This document shows, piece after piece, positions 15,494-23,214 of a stretch of DNA of 25,295 bases. The notes under the pieces were generated by a model that was not told the origin of the DNA, searched no databases, and was given only the letters and a program-made list of their open reading frames with translations. The translations under genes and the position numbers were made by a program. Each line of letters opens with the position of its first letter. The first letter of the stretch is position 1. The stretch lies in NCBI GenBank assembly GCA_021784615.1, contig JAJYHU010000267.1:1-25295 (forward strand), given 5' to 3'. The DNA comes from Acidobacteriota bacterium. Lineage in GTDB: Bacteria; Acidobacteriota; Terriglobia; UBA7540.

Positions 15494-15788
15494 GGTTTGT
15501 CTTGATTAGGTTTCTGCCCGCAGCCACTTGAACTGAAAGGCGGGCTTCCAGGCGGGGGCCGAAGGATTCCTCTGAAGATGCGCGAATTCAGGGTTCTTGA
15601 CCGCATAAGCCCCGATCTTTCAAAATTTCGGTTCCCAGGCGGAATTATATCATTTTGCCCGCAAGGGGGCCTGGAAGGCGCGCGTTCCTGGAGATTCGTG
15701 CAACTGATTGCGGCGGGCCGCGGGCCGCCGTTCGGCGCCGGAGCTTCAGCAGGGGATGGCCTATCCTCTGTTAATGCGGCGTGCTAGT

Positions 15789-16280
15789 ATGTTAACCATG
15801 GACAAATTACTTTCTAAATATGGGTATCGTTCTGCTGCTTATCTAATGCTCTTGCTGGCCGTGGCGGCGGTGTTTCTTGGCGGGAACCGGGCTTTCCCGG
15901 CGTCAAATCCCTGGGCTCCGAATCAGGTTGTTGAGCCGGCTACGCTCGCCCGCGAATTGAAGTCGTCTGGAATGAAACCGTTGTTGCTGCAAGTGGGATT
16001 CCGCCGGCTTTATGACCAAGGCCATATTCCAGGCTCCAAGTACTGCGGGCCGGCTTTTCGGGCCGCCGGAATCGCCAAGCTGAAGGAATGCGTTGCCCAG
16101 ATTCCGCGCACCAGGGAGATTCTGCTTTACTGTGGATGCTGTCCCTGGGAGGATTGCCCCAATATACGCCCGGCTTTTGAGGCGCTCGACCGCATGGGCT
16201 TTAAGCGGGTCAAGGTCCTTTACATCGCCCATAATTTCGGCCGGGATTGGGCGCATCAAGGGTATCCGACCGAACCTTGA
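15789..16280 (+). CDS. exported or membrane-anchored rhodanese-like protein
   Basis: It is 163 residues from the ATG at 15789; a second ATG three codons on is equally possible, and neither has a good ribosome-binding site. A hydrophobic segment at 17-31 (AYLMLLLAVAAVFLG) is a signal peptide or anchor, so the domain should sit outside the cytoplasm. The rhodanese fold is suggested by LLLQVGFRRLYDQGHIPGSKY at 66-85 and ILLYCGCCPWEDCPN at 111-125. The active loop has four cysteines (115, 117, 118, 123) and a PW, unlike the standard CxxGxR/S loop. This suggests thiol-redox or metal binding rather than plain sulfur transfer (inference). The homologue type is known to me only as uncharacterised. 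Confidence 0.8.
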   Translation: MLTMDKLLSKYGYRSAAYLMLLLAVAAVFLGGNRAFPASNPWAPNQVVEPATLARELKSSGMKPLLLQVGFRRLYDQGHIPGSKYCGPAFRAAGIAKLKECVAQIPRTREILLYCGCCPWEDCPNIRPAFEALDRMGFKRVKVLYIAHNFGRDWAHQGYPTEP

Positions 16281-16380
16281 CCCCCGATTGCCGAGCCCCA
16301 TAAGCGGGTTCCACGAGGAACTGCAACGCCCGTGGCCGCATCTAACCAAATGAGCTGTAGCAGGCGAGGAGCATCAGGTT

Positions 16381-17235
16381 ATGTGGAACAATTTTAAGAC
16401 AACTCTTCTATTGGCAAGTTTAACGGGAGTATTCCTGGCTATCGGGGAATTGTGGGGCGGCGAGCGCGGCGTGGTGCTTGCTTTGGTTCTGGCCGGGGTC
16501 ATGAATCTGGGCACTTACTTTTTCTCGGACAAGATTGCGCTTTCCACGTCCGGAGCGCAGCCGGTTTCTCGCGAGGAAGACCCGCGGATCTACCAGATTG
16601 TCGAGCGGCTGGCGGCGAAGGCTGGAATTCCGGTCCCGAAAATCTACAAGGTTCCCACCAACTCTCCGAACGCTTTTGCCACCGGGCGCAATCCCAATCA
16701 TGCTTCGGTTGCGGTCACCCAGGGCATCCTTGAAATTTGCGACGATGAGGAAATCGAGGGCGTGCTGGCCCATGAACTCGGCCACGTGAAGAACCGGGAT
16801 ATTCTGACCAGCGCCGTTGTGGCCACCGTCGCCGGGGCCATCACCCTGATTGCGCGCATCGTTTTCTGGGGTGAGATGTTCGGTTTTGGCGGAGGCGGCG
16901 GGGGCGACCGCGAAGGCGGAGCCCTTTCAGCGCTGGCCATGATGATCGTCGCGCCCCTCGCGGCTATTCTGATTCAACTGGCAATTTCCCGCTCGCGGGA
17001 ATATGAGGCGGACGCGACCGGCGCGCGCATCACCGGCAATCCGCAAGGCTTGGCGCGGGCGCTCAAGAAGATTGACGAGTGGTCCAAGCGGGTGCCGATG
17101 CAGGTCTCGCCTTCCATGGCGCATCTGTATATTTGCCAGCCGCTGACCGGGCGCGAAATGTTCTCAAGCCTTTTCGCCACGCACCCGCCCATCAAAAAGC
17201 GGATCGAGCGGCTCATCGGTACCGGGTATTATTGA
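16381..17235 (+). CDS. htpX: zinc metalloprotease HtpX
   Basis: This inner-membrane M48 endopeptidase degrades misfolded membrane proteins and works alongside FtsH. Of its 284 residues, helices at about 7-22 and 30-48 form the N-terminal hairpin. LAHELGHVKNRD at 129-140 gives zinc ligands His131 and His135 with catalytic Glu132, and SREYEADATGARI holds the third ligand, Glu209. Two more helices (about 142-163 and 184-203) flank a glycine-rich loop (GFGGGGGGD). THPPIKKRIERL near the C-terminus is typical. GAGGAG lies nine bases before the ATG. The gap from the rhodanese gene (100 bases) leaves room for its own promoter. Confidence 0.96.
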   Translation: MWNNFKTTLLLASLTGVFLAIGELWGGERGVVLALVLAGVMNLGTYFFSDKIALSTSGAQPVSREEDPRIYQIVERLAAKAGIPVPKIYKVPTNSPNAFATGRNPNHASVAVTQGILEICDDEEIEGVLAHELGHVKNRDILTSAVVATVAGAITLIARIVFWGEMFGFGGGGGGDREGGALSALAMMIVAPLAAILIQLAISRSREYEADATGARITGNPQGLARALKKIDEWSKRVPMQVSPSMAHLYICQPLTGREMFSSLFATHPPIKKRIERLIGTGYY

Positions 17236-17498
17236 TTTCTCAGGACGAATGCGAATTCTGAGATGTTCCACTCGAGTCACGGATAGTTTTTATTCCAAGG
17301 GCAAAGCGCAGGTTGAACTTTAGGCAAATCATGTGGCCATCGCCATTGATGGGATGGTTGAAAAGCGGCGGGGTGCGCAGGGGCATGTGCTGAAACGCAG
17401 CGGACGCCGTGAAAGTCCAAACGCATGAGCGCTGATCCCGCGAGGCGCGGAAACGGACATCGGGCTCCGTAGACCGTGGACGGGTGCGAGGGTATCAC

Positions 17499-18557
17499 AT
17501 GGCGGATAACAAGGAAAGACGCGACATCGGGCACGCAATGTTCGGCCTAGGTGAATCCGAATCGCTGCAGGCTGGAGCGCCAAGCGGGGCCGGACCGGCT
17601 CCGCAACAGCCTGTGACGCCGCAAAGCGGTCCCGGGCAGCAGCCGCCGCAATCAGTGGCGCCGGCGCCAGGCCAGCCGGGCCAGGCTCCCCAATACATTT
17701 ACGTACAGGCTCCGCCGCCCGCCTGGACTCCGCCGCCTCCGTCAGGCGGAAGCGGCCTGACCAAGTGGGTGATTGTCCTGGCCGTGCTGGTTGTCGCCAA
17801 CCTGGCGCTGGCCATCAGCAACCGGTTCCAGTTTGGGAAGTTGCTTCAAAAGCATTCGGACCAGCTTACCTTGCTGTCGCGGCGGATGGATTCAAGCGAT
17901 GACCGCTACGCGCAGTTGAAGGGGCAATTTGACGTGACAAGCCAAAAGCTGGGCTTGACGCAGGCGGAGCTTGGGCGCGCCCGGCAGCTTGCCGCGAATA
18001 TTCAAAAGCAGCAGCGGCAGGCCGTGGCGCAATTGAACCAAGCCATCCAGATGAAAGCCAGCGCCCAGGATCTCAACAAGCTCCAGGCGGACGCCAATTC
18101 GAAATTCGGGAGCTTATCAGGAGATATTGCCGGGACTCAAAAGGATCTCCAGGCCACCAAAGAAGCGCTTACCGGGACCAAGGGAGAGCTCTCCGGCGCG
18201 ATTGCCCGCACCCATGATGAACTGGTGGCTCTAGCCCACCGCACGGACCGCGACTACTTTGAATTCAAGCTGGTCAAAAAGCACGCGCGGCAAAAAGTGG
18301 GAAGCATCGTGATCGAGTTGCTGAAGACCAACCAGAAGAAGAATCTCTATACCCTCAATCTCTATTTTGACGACAAGCGGACGGAACGGAAGGATAACGC
18401 GCTCGATCAGCCCGTCTTCTTTTACGCACAGGGAGCGAAGAGCGCGCTGGAACTTGTGGTCAACAAGCTGGGCAAGAACATGATCAGCGGGTATGTCAGC
18501 ACGCCGAAGGGATTTTTCCCCAGCATGCCAACGGTGCTGACCAACCGCCCGAGTTGA
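17499..18557 (+). CDS. membrane-anchored coiled-coil protein with proline-rich N-terminus, function unknown
   Basis: The ATG at 17499 has GAGGG six bases upstream; a GTG five codons earlier is less likely. The 352 residues fall into four parts: a cytoplasmic Pro/Gln/Gly-rich tail (about 25-86), one membrane helix (87-107, KWVIVLAVLVVANLALAIS), a coiled coil rich in Gln, Ala and Lys (about 112-250, TQAELGRARQLAANIQKQQ), and a compact C-terminal domain (255-352) opening RDYFEFKLVKKHARQKVG. I recall similar C-terminal domains in uncharacterised acidobacterial proteins but no function. The topology suggests an envelope-facing adaptor or structural protein (inference). It follows htpX by 263 bases and ends at a terminator hairpin. 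Confidence 0.85.
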   Translation: MADNKERRDIGHAMFGLGESESLQAGAPSGAGPAPQQPVTPQSGPGQQPPQSVAPAPGQPGQAPQYIYVQAPPPAWTPPPPSGGSGLTKWVIVLAVLVVANLALAISNRFQFGKLLQKHSDQLTLLSRRMDSSDDRYAQLKGQFDVTSQKLGLTQAELGRARQLAANIQKQQRQAVAQLNQAIQMKASAQDLNKLQADANSKFGSLSGDIAGTQKDLQATKEALTGTKGELSGAIARTHDELVALAHRTDRDYFEFKLVKKHARQKVGSIVIELLKTNQKKNLYTLNLYFDDKRTERKDNALDQPVFFYAQGAKSALELVVNKLGKNMISGYVSTPKGFFPSMPTVLTNRPS

Positions 18558-18583
18558 GTCTTTGGCGCGGGGGTGCGGCGGAC

Positions 18584-18612
18584 GCGCCGGGGAGCGCCGG
18601 GGAGCGCCGGGA
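18584..18612. repeat. short GC-rich tandem repeat
   Basis: GCGCCGGGGA occurs at 18584-18593 and 18594-18603, with a third copy at 18604-18612 lacking one G. It lies just after the coiled-coil gene and before the terminator. It is probably slippage-prone filler; no function is suggested by the sequence. Confidence 0.8.
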
Positions 18613-18650
18613 TCGATTCCTGCTTTCTCCCTGAAGACAGTCGAGTGCGA

Positions 18651-18680
18651 AAGCGCCCGGGTTGCGGGCGCTTCGTGATT
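18651..18680 (+). terminator. intrinsic terminator between convergent genes
   Basis: AAGCGCCCG (18651-18659) and CGGGCGCTT (18665-18673) make a perfect 9-bp GC-rich stem with a 5-base loop. It is followed by CGTGATTTTCTT, a moderate U-tract on the plus-strand transcript. It serves the coiled-coil gene. On the minus strand there is no T-run after the stem, so termination of trxA transcription there would be weaker. Confidence 0.75.
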
Positions 18681-18700
18681 TTCTTCCTGTTCGGTAAGGA

Positions 18701-19039
18701 TTAATTTCCGGCTGGAGCGGTGACGCGCGACTCGAGGAGCCGGGCTAACTCCTCGTAAGAACGAGCGCCAATCACCTGCTCGACGACCTTTCCGTCCTTG
18801 ATCAAAAGGAGGGTGGGAATCGATCGAATGCCGAACTTGGCCGCCAGTTCCGGCGCTTCATCCACGTTGACCTTGGCGAAATTGATCTCCTGGCCGTATT
18901 TTTCCGCCAATTTTTCAAACGTCGGCGCGATCATGCGGCAAGGGGCGCACCAAGCCGCCCAAAAATCAACGAACGCGGGTTTGGAGTCGGTTTCGAGCTT
19001 TTGCCATTCCTCTTTATTAACATGCTGAATGTTTGCCAT
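18701..19039 (-). CDS. trxA: thioredoxin
   Basis: This small dithiol reductase is 112 residues from the ATG at 19039, which fits the family; AAGGAG lies 12 bases upstream. Longer readings in this frame give a non-conserved N-terminus. The active site is FWAAWCAPCRM at 26-36, with Cys31 and Cys34. The dipeptide between them is AP rather than the GP of canonical thioredoxin, which tends to shift the redox potential (known from CxxC variants; the extent here is not predictable). Other marks are KVNVDE, RSIPTLLLIKDGK with the cis-proline, and the central Asp in FVDFW. It is divergent from the EVE-domain gene. Confidence 0.95.
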   Translation of the reverse strand: MANIQHVNKEEWQKLETDSKPAFVDFWAAWCAPCRMIAPTFEKLAEKYGQEINFAKVNVDEAPELAAKFGIRSIPTLLLIKDGKVVEQVIGARSYEELARLLESRVTAPAGN

Positions 19040-19200
19040 AAGTGTTCGGTTCTCCTTAGTGGTTGCTGCTAAATATGAGATGCAACACGGAGCAAAAAGT
19101 TGCGGAAGGAATTCTGGCGAATAAACTGTTAATAGCACATGAGTTGTGGCGTACGGTCGCCCTTCGAGGCCGGTAGCGGCTAAAAAGAAAGGAGCAAGCA

Positions 19201-19611
19201 ATGGCTGGCCGATGGCTTTTCAAATCCGATCCTGAACATTATTCGTTTCCCGATCTGGTTCGGGACAAGAAGACGATTTGGGACGGCATCTCCAACAATC
19301 TGGCGCTAAAGCACCTGCGCGGCGTGCGCCGGGGCGATCAGGTGATGATTTATCATTCCGGCAGCGAGCGGGCCATCGTGGGCTTGGCGGAGGTTTTGAG
19401 CGACCCTTATCCCGATCCCAGGCAGAAGGACCCCAAACTTGCGGTAGTGGACATCGCGGCGCGTGAGACGCTTGCCGAGCCGGTTACGCTGGAGCGGATC
19501 AAAAGCCATGCTGCTTTGAAAGATTTTGATTTGGTCAGGCTGCCGCGGCTTTCCGTGATGCCCGTTCCTGAAAGCGCCTGGAAGGCCTTGCTGGCTCTCG
19601 CAAAACGGTGA
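19201..19611 (+). CDS. EVE-domain (PUA-like) protein
   Basis: This is a single EVE domain of 136 residues. The opening WLFKSDPEHYSFPDL is characteristic, followed by TIWDGISNNLALKHLRGVRRGDQVMIYHSG, in segments that form the PUA-like barrel and its aromatic pocket. VGLAEVLSDPYPD and the C-terminal LPRLSVMPVPESAW are also typical. EVE and YTH-related domains read modified bases, such as methylated or hydroxymethylated cytosine; which base this one binds is unknown. AAAGGAG lies six bases before the ATG. A DNA glycosylase gene starts 16 bases after its stop, so the two are probably co-transcribed, and a shared role with altered bases is plausible (inference). Confidence 0.92.
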   Translation: MAGRWLFKSDPEHYSFPDLVRDKKTIWDGISNNLALKHLRGVRRGDQVMIYHSGSERAIVGLAEVLSDPYPDPRQKDPKLAVVDIAARETLAEPVTLERIKSHAALKDFDLVRLPRLSVMPVPESAWKALLALAKR

Positions 19612-19627
19612 AAGTTCGGCATTATCC

Positions 19628-20344
19628 ATGACGCGAATCGCCAAACCGCTTCAGCCCCACATCGAACTCGAAAGACTTCAGCAACAGGTTGTGGCCTGCA
19701 CGCGCTGTCCACGGTTGGTTGAGTACCGCGAAAGAGTGGCGCGGGAAAAACGCCGCATGTTCCGCGAGTGGGAATATTGGGGGAGGCCAGTGCCGAGCTT
19801 TGGCGACCCGAACGCTGAACTCCTGATTGTGGGGCTTGCGCCCGCGGCTCACGGCGCCAACCGCACGGGGCGGATGTTTACGGGCGACCGCTCGGGCGAT
19901 TTCCTCTTTCGCCGCCTCTTTGAAGCCGGCTTTGCCACACAGCCGGAATCGCACGATCGGGAAGACGGGCTCGAACTGCGCCGCTGCTACATCACGGCGT
20001 CTCTGCGCTGCGCTCCGCCGGCCAACAAGCCGCTTCCCCAGGAATTGCGCAACTGCGAGCCTTACTTTGAAGAAGAGCTTCGGCTTCTAAGGAGCGTCCG
20101 CGCCGTGCTGGCGCTCGGCCGGATCGCCTTTGACCGTTACCTGAACGTGCTGCGGAAGCATGTGGAGCTTCCACCGCGCTCTTCAACGCCCTTTGCGCAC
20201 GGCGCCAGCTACGCGATGCCGGAGGGAAGGCCGCGGCTGTTTGCATCTTACCATCCCAGCCAGCAGAACACCCAGACAGGGAAACTGACGCCCGAGATGA
20301 TGCGGACAGTCCTGAAAGAGATTGACCGCTATCTTGGGCGCTGA
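19628..20344 (+). CDS. uracil-DNA glycosylase, family 5 (UdgB-type)
   Basis: This base-excision repair enzyme removes uracil, and in this family often other deaminated bases, from DNA. The 238 residues show GLAPAAHGANRTGRMFTGD at 69-87, the family 5 motif 1, which lacks the polar catalytic residue of families 1 and 4. HPSQQN at 209-214 is motif 2. Cysteines 24 and 27 (ACTRCPRL), with 128 and 143, are the likely [4Fe-4S] ligands. The ATG at 19628 has no strong ribosome-binding site and lies 16 bases after the EVE gene. Family 4 is the main alternative, but the AHG and SQQN features favour family 5. Confidence 0.92.
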   Translation: MTRIAKPLQPHIELERLQQQVVACTRCPRLVEYRERVAREKRRMFREWEYWGRPVPSFGDPNAELLIVGLAPAAHGANRTGRMFTGDRSGDFLFRRLFEAGFATQPESHDREDGLELRRCYITASLRCAPPANKPLPQELRNCEPYFEEELRLLRSVRAVLALGRIAFDRYLNVLRKHVELPPRSSTPFAHGASYAMPEGRPRLFASYHPSQQNTQTGKLTPEMMRTVLKEIDRYLGR

Positions 20345-20385
20345 TTCTATCCACCCGCGCACCGCCGCCCTCAGCCCGGCGCGCC

Positions 20386-21141
20386 TTAATCCATCAACAT
20401 GCCGCCGTTGACTTCGATGGTTTCTCCGATCAGGTACCTTGCAGCAGCGGAAGCGAGGAACACGATCACGTCGGCGATTTCTTCCGGCGTGCCGGCGCGC
20501 CCCAGGGGAATGTTGGCCACGAATTTTTGGAAGACTTCCGGCGGGCTGTACTTTTCATGATAAGGCGTGGCGATGACGCCGGGCGAGACGGAATTCACCC
20601 GGATTCCGTAAGGCGCCAGTTCTTTGGCCAGGCTCTTGGTGTAGGTGATCATTCCGCCTTTGGCGGCGGCGTAGACTCCCGAGCCGACCCCGCCGCCGTT
20701 GCGGCCGGCGATGGAGCTGACGTTGATGATGGAGCCGCTCTTGCGCGCCGCCATTTCCTCCCAAACCGCCTTCACGCAGAGGTAGACGCTTTTCAAATTC
20801 AAGTCCATAACCTGGTCCCAGTACTCTTCCGTCATTTCGGGAAGGGTGTGGCGGCCGAGAAGGTCTCCGGCGTTGTTCACCAGAATGTCGATGCGCCCCC
20901 ACCGCTTGCGCACGGCGTCAACCATCGCCTGGACCTGGGACATGGAAGTCACGTCGGCCTGGAGGGTGATCGCGTCGCCGCCTGCCTTGCGGATTTCTTC
21001 AGCGGCGCGTTCGGCTCCGGACTGATTCTTGTGATAATTGATTCCTACCCGCGCTCCTTCAGCCGCCATGGCGAGGGCGGTGGCGTACCCGATGCCGCTG
21101 GAAGCGCCGGTGATGAGAGCGATTTGGTTTTTCAAAACCAT
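20386..21141 (-). CDS. SDR-family oxidoreductase (FabG-like)
   Basis: This classical short-chain dehydrogenase has 251 residues. I chose the ATG at 21141 because GGAGGAAATC lies directly before it; a GTG four codons earlier would bury that site. TGASSGIG at 11-18 is the NAD(P) motif, NNAG is at 89-92, and the catalytic Ser142/143 (NVSS), Tyr157 and Lys161 (YAAAKGG) are all intact. VSPGVIATP and the C-terminal TIEVNGGMLMD are FabG/glucose-1-dehydrogenase-like. Annotation as 3-oxoacyl-ACP reductase would be a guess; no fatty-acid genes adjoin it. It converges with the glycosylase gene and diverges from the ABC operon. Confidence 0.9.
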   Translation of the reverse strand: MVLKNQIALITGASSGIGYATALAMAAEGARVGINYHKNQSGAERAAEEIRKAGGDAITLQADVTSMSQVQAMVDAVRKRWGRIDILVNNAGDLLGRHTLPEMTEEYWDQVMDLNLKSVYLCVKAVWEEMAARKSGSIINVSSIAGRNGGGVGSGVYAAAKGGMITYTKSLAKELAPYGIRVNSVSPGVIATPYHEKYSPPEVFQKFVANIPLGRAGTPEEIADVIVFLASAAARYLIGETIEVNGGMLMD

Positions 21142-21195
21142 GATTTCCTCCACGAATTAGGGATGAGTTTTTCCGCTGCCGAGGATCATTTAAAT

Positions 21196-21264
21196 TGCCA
21201 TGATGGCACGTTCGAGGAAAACATAAAATAAAAAGGTTGGCAACCTTTCGTCTTTTTTGATAAT
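21196..21264 (+). promoter_or_regulatory. probable promoter of the Gld-like ABC operon with overlapping palindromes
   Basis: TTGGCA (21237-21242) and GATAAT (21259-21264), 16 bases apart, form a reasonable sigma70 promoter about 100 bases before the ABC gene. A perfect palindrome, AAAGGTT-GGC-AACCTTT (21232-21248), covers its -35 and could be a repressor operator. It is also followed by CGTCTTTTTT, so it could instead be a terminator-like hairpin. A second palindrome, TGCCAT-G-ATGGCA (21196-21208), lies upstream. Confidence 0.45.
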
Positions 21265-21362
21265 CCTTATAACTTAAACCTGCAGGGGCTGTTCTTGAAA
21301 TTTCGGGATCACCCAACCTCAGTGGCAGGAGCACATCACTCAGATTATGAGGATCGAGACGC

Positions 21363-22361
21363 ATGATTGAAGTCGAAAATCTGACCAAACGGTACGGTCC
21401 CACCCTGGCAGTCTCCAACATCAGCTTTAACGTCCAAGAAGGTGAAATCCTCGGGTTTCTCGGCCCGAACGGCGCCGGGAAAACCACCACGATGCGCATC
21501 ATCACAGGATTCCTTTCGGCTTCGTCGGGCCGGGTACGCGTTTCCGGCTTTGACGTTGCCGAACAGCCGCTCGAGGTGAAGAAGCGGATTGGTTACCTTC
21601 CTGAGAATCCTCCCGTTTATCCCGACATGACAGTCAACGAATACCTGGCTTTTGTGGGACGCATCAAGGGAGTGCCCCGCAGCGACCTCAAGAAGCGGAT
21701 CGGGGAGGTCAGCGAGAAATGCGCAGTGGCCAACGTCGCAAACCGCCAGATCGGCAAGCTTTCCAAAGGCTATCGCCAGCGCGTGGGCCTGGCGCAGGCG
21801 CTGATGGTCAATCCCGACGTCTTGATCCTCGATGAGCCGACCGCGGGCCTCGATCCCAAGCAGATTATTGAGACGCGCGAGCTGATCAAGGGCCTCGCGG
21901 GGCATCATACCGTTATTTTAAGCACTCACATCCTTCCGGAAGTCTCCAGGACCTGCCAGCGAGTGGTGGTGATCAATCAGGGCAAGGTTGTTGCCGTGGG
22001 CGCCCCGGATGAACTGACGGCGCGCTTGCAAGGTTACGGGACGGTTCTCGTCAGCGCCGAGGGTCCGGCACCGGAAATCATCGGCAAGCTTCAATCCGTG
22101 CCGGGCGTCAATCTGGTTGAGCCGCGAGAGGCGGCCGAATCCCGGGTGACGTTGGAAGTTCACGTTGAAAAGGAGCGCGACGTGCGCGCGGAGTTGGCGC
22201 GGGCTGTCGTCGAGTCCGGCTGGAAGCTGTTTGAACTCAAGACCAGCGGAATGAGCCTGGAAGATATTTTCTTGAAGCTCACCACTCACGACCTGAGCGA
22301 AGGCAAGCCTGCTCCGGAGAATCCGCCGGTTCAGCAAGATGCGGCTCCAGCAGAAAATTAA
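21363..22361 (+). CDS. gldA: ABC transporter ATP-binding protein, GldA-like
   Basis: This is the ATPase of an ABC-2 type system, 332 residues. Walker A is GPNGAGKTT at 34-42. The signature motif is LSKGYRQR at 133-140 (LSGGQ variant usual for this class). Walker B is LILDEPTAGLD at 154-164, and the switch histidine is His189. An accessory C-terminal domain (about 220-310) ends with MSLEDIFLKLT, followed by a Pro/Ala-rich tail. The closest recognisable set is GldA of the GldAFG transporter of Bacteroidota, but this organism shows no other gliding genes here, so the substrate is unknown. GAGG lies about ten bases before the ATG. It is first of a four-gene operon. Confidence 0.88.
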   Translation: MIEVENLTKRYGPTLAVSNISFNVQEGEILGFLGPNGAGKTTTMRIITGFLSASSGRVRVSGFDVAEQPLEVKKRIGYLPENPPVYPDMTVNEYLAFVGRIKGVPRSDLKKRIGEVSEKCAVANVANRQIGKLSKGYRQRVGLAQALMVNPDVLILDEPTAGLDPKQIIETRELIKGLAGHHTVILSTHILPEVSRTCQRVVVINQGKVVAVGAPDELTARLQGYGTVLVSAEGPAPEIIGKLQSVPGVNLVEPREAAESRVTLEVHVEKERDVRAELARAVVESGWKLFELKTSGMSLEDIFLKLTTHDLSEGKPAPENPPVQQDAAPAEN

Positions 22362-22388
22362 TTCCTAGGGGTTGCGTCGTTTCAGTTT

Positions 22389-22405
22389 CCGCCGCGTCTC
22401 GGCGG
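22389..22405 (+). other. intercistronic hairpin between the ATPase and permease genes
   Basis: CCGCCG (22389-22394) and CGGCGG (22400-22405) form a 6-bp GC stem with a 5-base loop in the 72-base gap. There is no U-tract after it, so it is more likely to affect mRNA stability or relative expression than to terminate. Confidence 0.45.
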
Positions 22406-22433
22406 CACGCAATTCCTTTGAGGGGACATCGCA

Positions 22434-23210
22434 ATGCGCAATATCCTGGCAATCGCGGGAAAGGAACTCCGCGCCTATTTTCACTCGCCCATCGCCTATC
22501 TGGTGATGGCGGTTTACTCAGTCCTTTGCGGGTTCTTTTTCTATAGCTTCACGGCCACCTACGTGGTGCAGTCGCTTCGCATGCAGGCCATGGGAGGGAT
22601 GGGCGCTCCGCCCATGACGCTGAACGATTACGTCATCCGGCCGCTGTTCGAGGGCGTCTTGTCGGTGGTTCTTCTGCTGCTGATTCCGCTGATTACCATG
22701 CGGCTTTACGCGGAGGAAAAACGCTCCGGAACCATCGAGCTTTTGCTGACTTCGCCCCTGACCGACCTCGAAATCATCCTGGGAAAATTTCTCGGAGCTT
22801 TGCTGCTTTACGCGGCCATGGTGGTCATCACGTTCGGTTACGTCAGCACCTTGTTTATTTACGGGAACCCGGATGCGAAGCCTTTGCTGGCGCAAGCGCT
22901 GGGGCTTTTCCTGTTTGGGAGCGCGCTGCTGGCGCTGGGCATGTGGATTTCGACTTTTACCAAAAACCAGATTATCGCCGCGGTGGTTTCCTTCGCGGTT
23001 TTTCTGCTTTTCTACGTTTTTGACTGGGTCACGGCTTATTCCAGCGGGACGCTGGGCAAGGTGTTTTCCTACCTGGCCTTTACGACGCATTTTGACACGT
23101 TTGCGAAGGGCGTTATCGACTTGCGCGACCTCGTCTATTATTTGTCGGTCATCGTGCTGGGCATTTTCCTGACCGCGCGCTCCGTTGAAGCTTTGAAGGG
23201 GAGGGTTTGA
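22434..23210 (+). CDS. gldF: ABC-2 type transporter permease, GldF-like
   Basis: This is the 258-residue membrane subunit partnering the upstream ATPase. IAGKELRAYFHSPIAYLVMAVYSVLCGFF is the typical N-terminus: an amphipathic helix, then helix 1. About six membrane segments follow (near 18-40, 70-90, 118-140, 149-170, 176-196 and 233-252). LYAEEKRSGTIELLLTSPLTDLEIILGKF, in the loop after the second segment, is the ABC-2 coupling motif that contacts the ATPase. GAGGGG lies eight bases before the ATG. The next gene starts four bases after its stop, so translation is probably coupled. Confidence 0.9.
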   Translation: MRNILAIAGKELRAYFHSPIAYLVMAVYSVLCGFFFYSFTATYVVQSLRMQAMGGMGAPPMTLNDYVIRPLFEGVLSVVLLLLIPLITMRLYAEEKRSGTIELLLTSPLTDLEIILGKFLGALLLYAAMVVITFGYVSTLFIYGNPDAKPLLAQALGLFLFGSALLALGMWISTFTKNQIIAAVVSFAVFLLFYVFDWVTAYSSGTLGKVFSYLAFTTHFDTFAKGVIDLRDLVYYLSVIVLGIFLTARSVEALKGRV

Positions 23211-23214
23211 GAAG

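Noticed and set aside
15494..15788. Possible RNA gene or small protein in the gap before the rhodanese gene
   Set aside because: Only small GC hairpins (for example CGGCGG/CCGCCG at 15711-15730) are visible. There is no tRNA fold, promoter pair or conserved peptide.
17236..17498. Possible terminator or small gene after htpX
   Set aside because: TCTCAG/CTGAGA arms (17238-17263) have a 14-base loop and no T-run, and no credible open frame is present.
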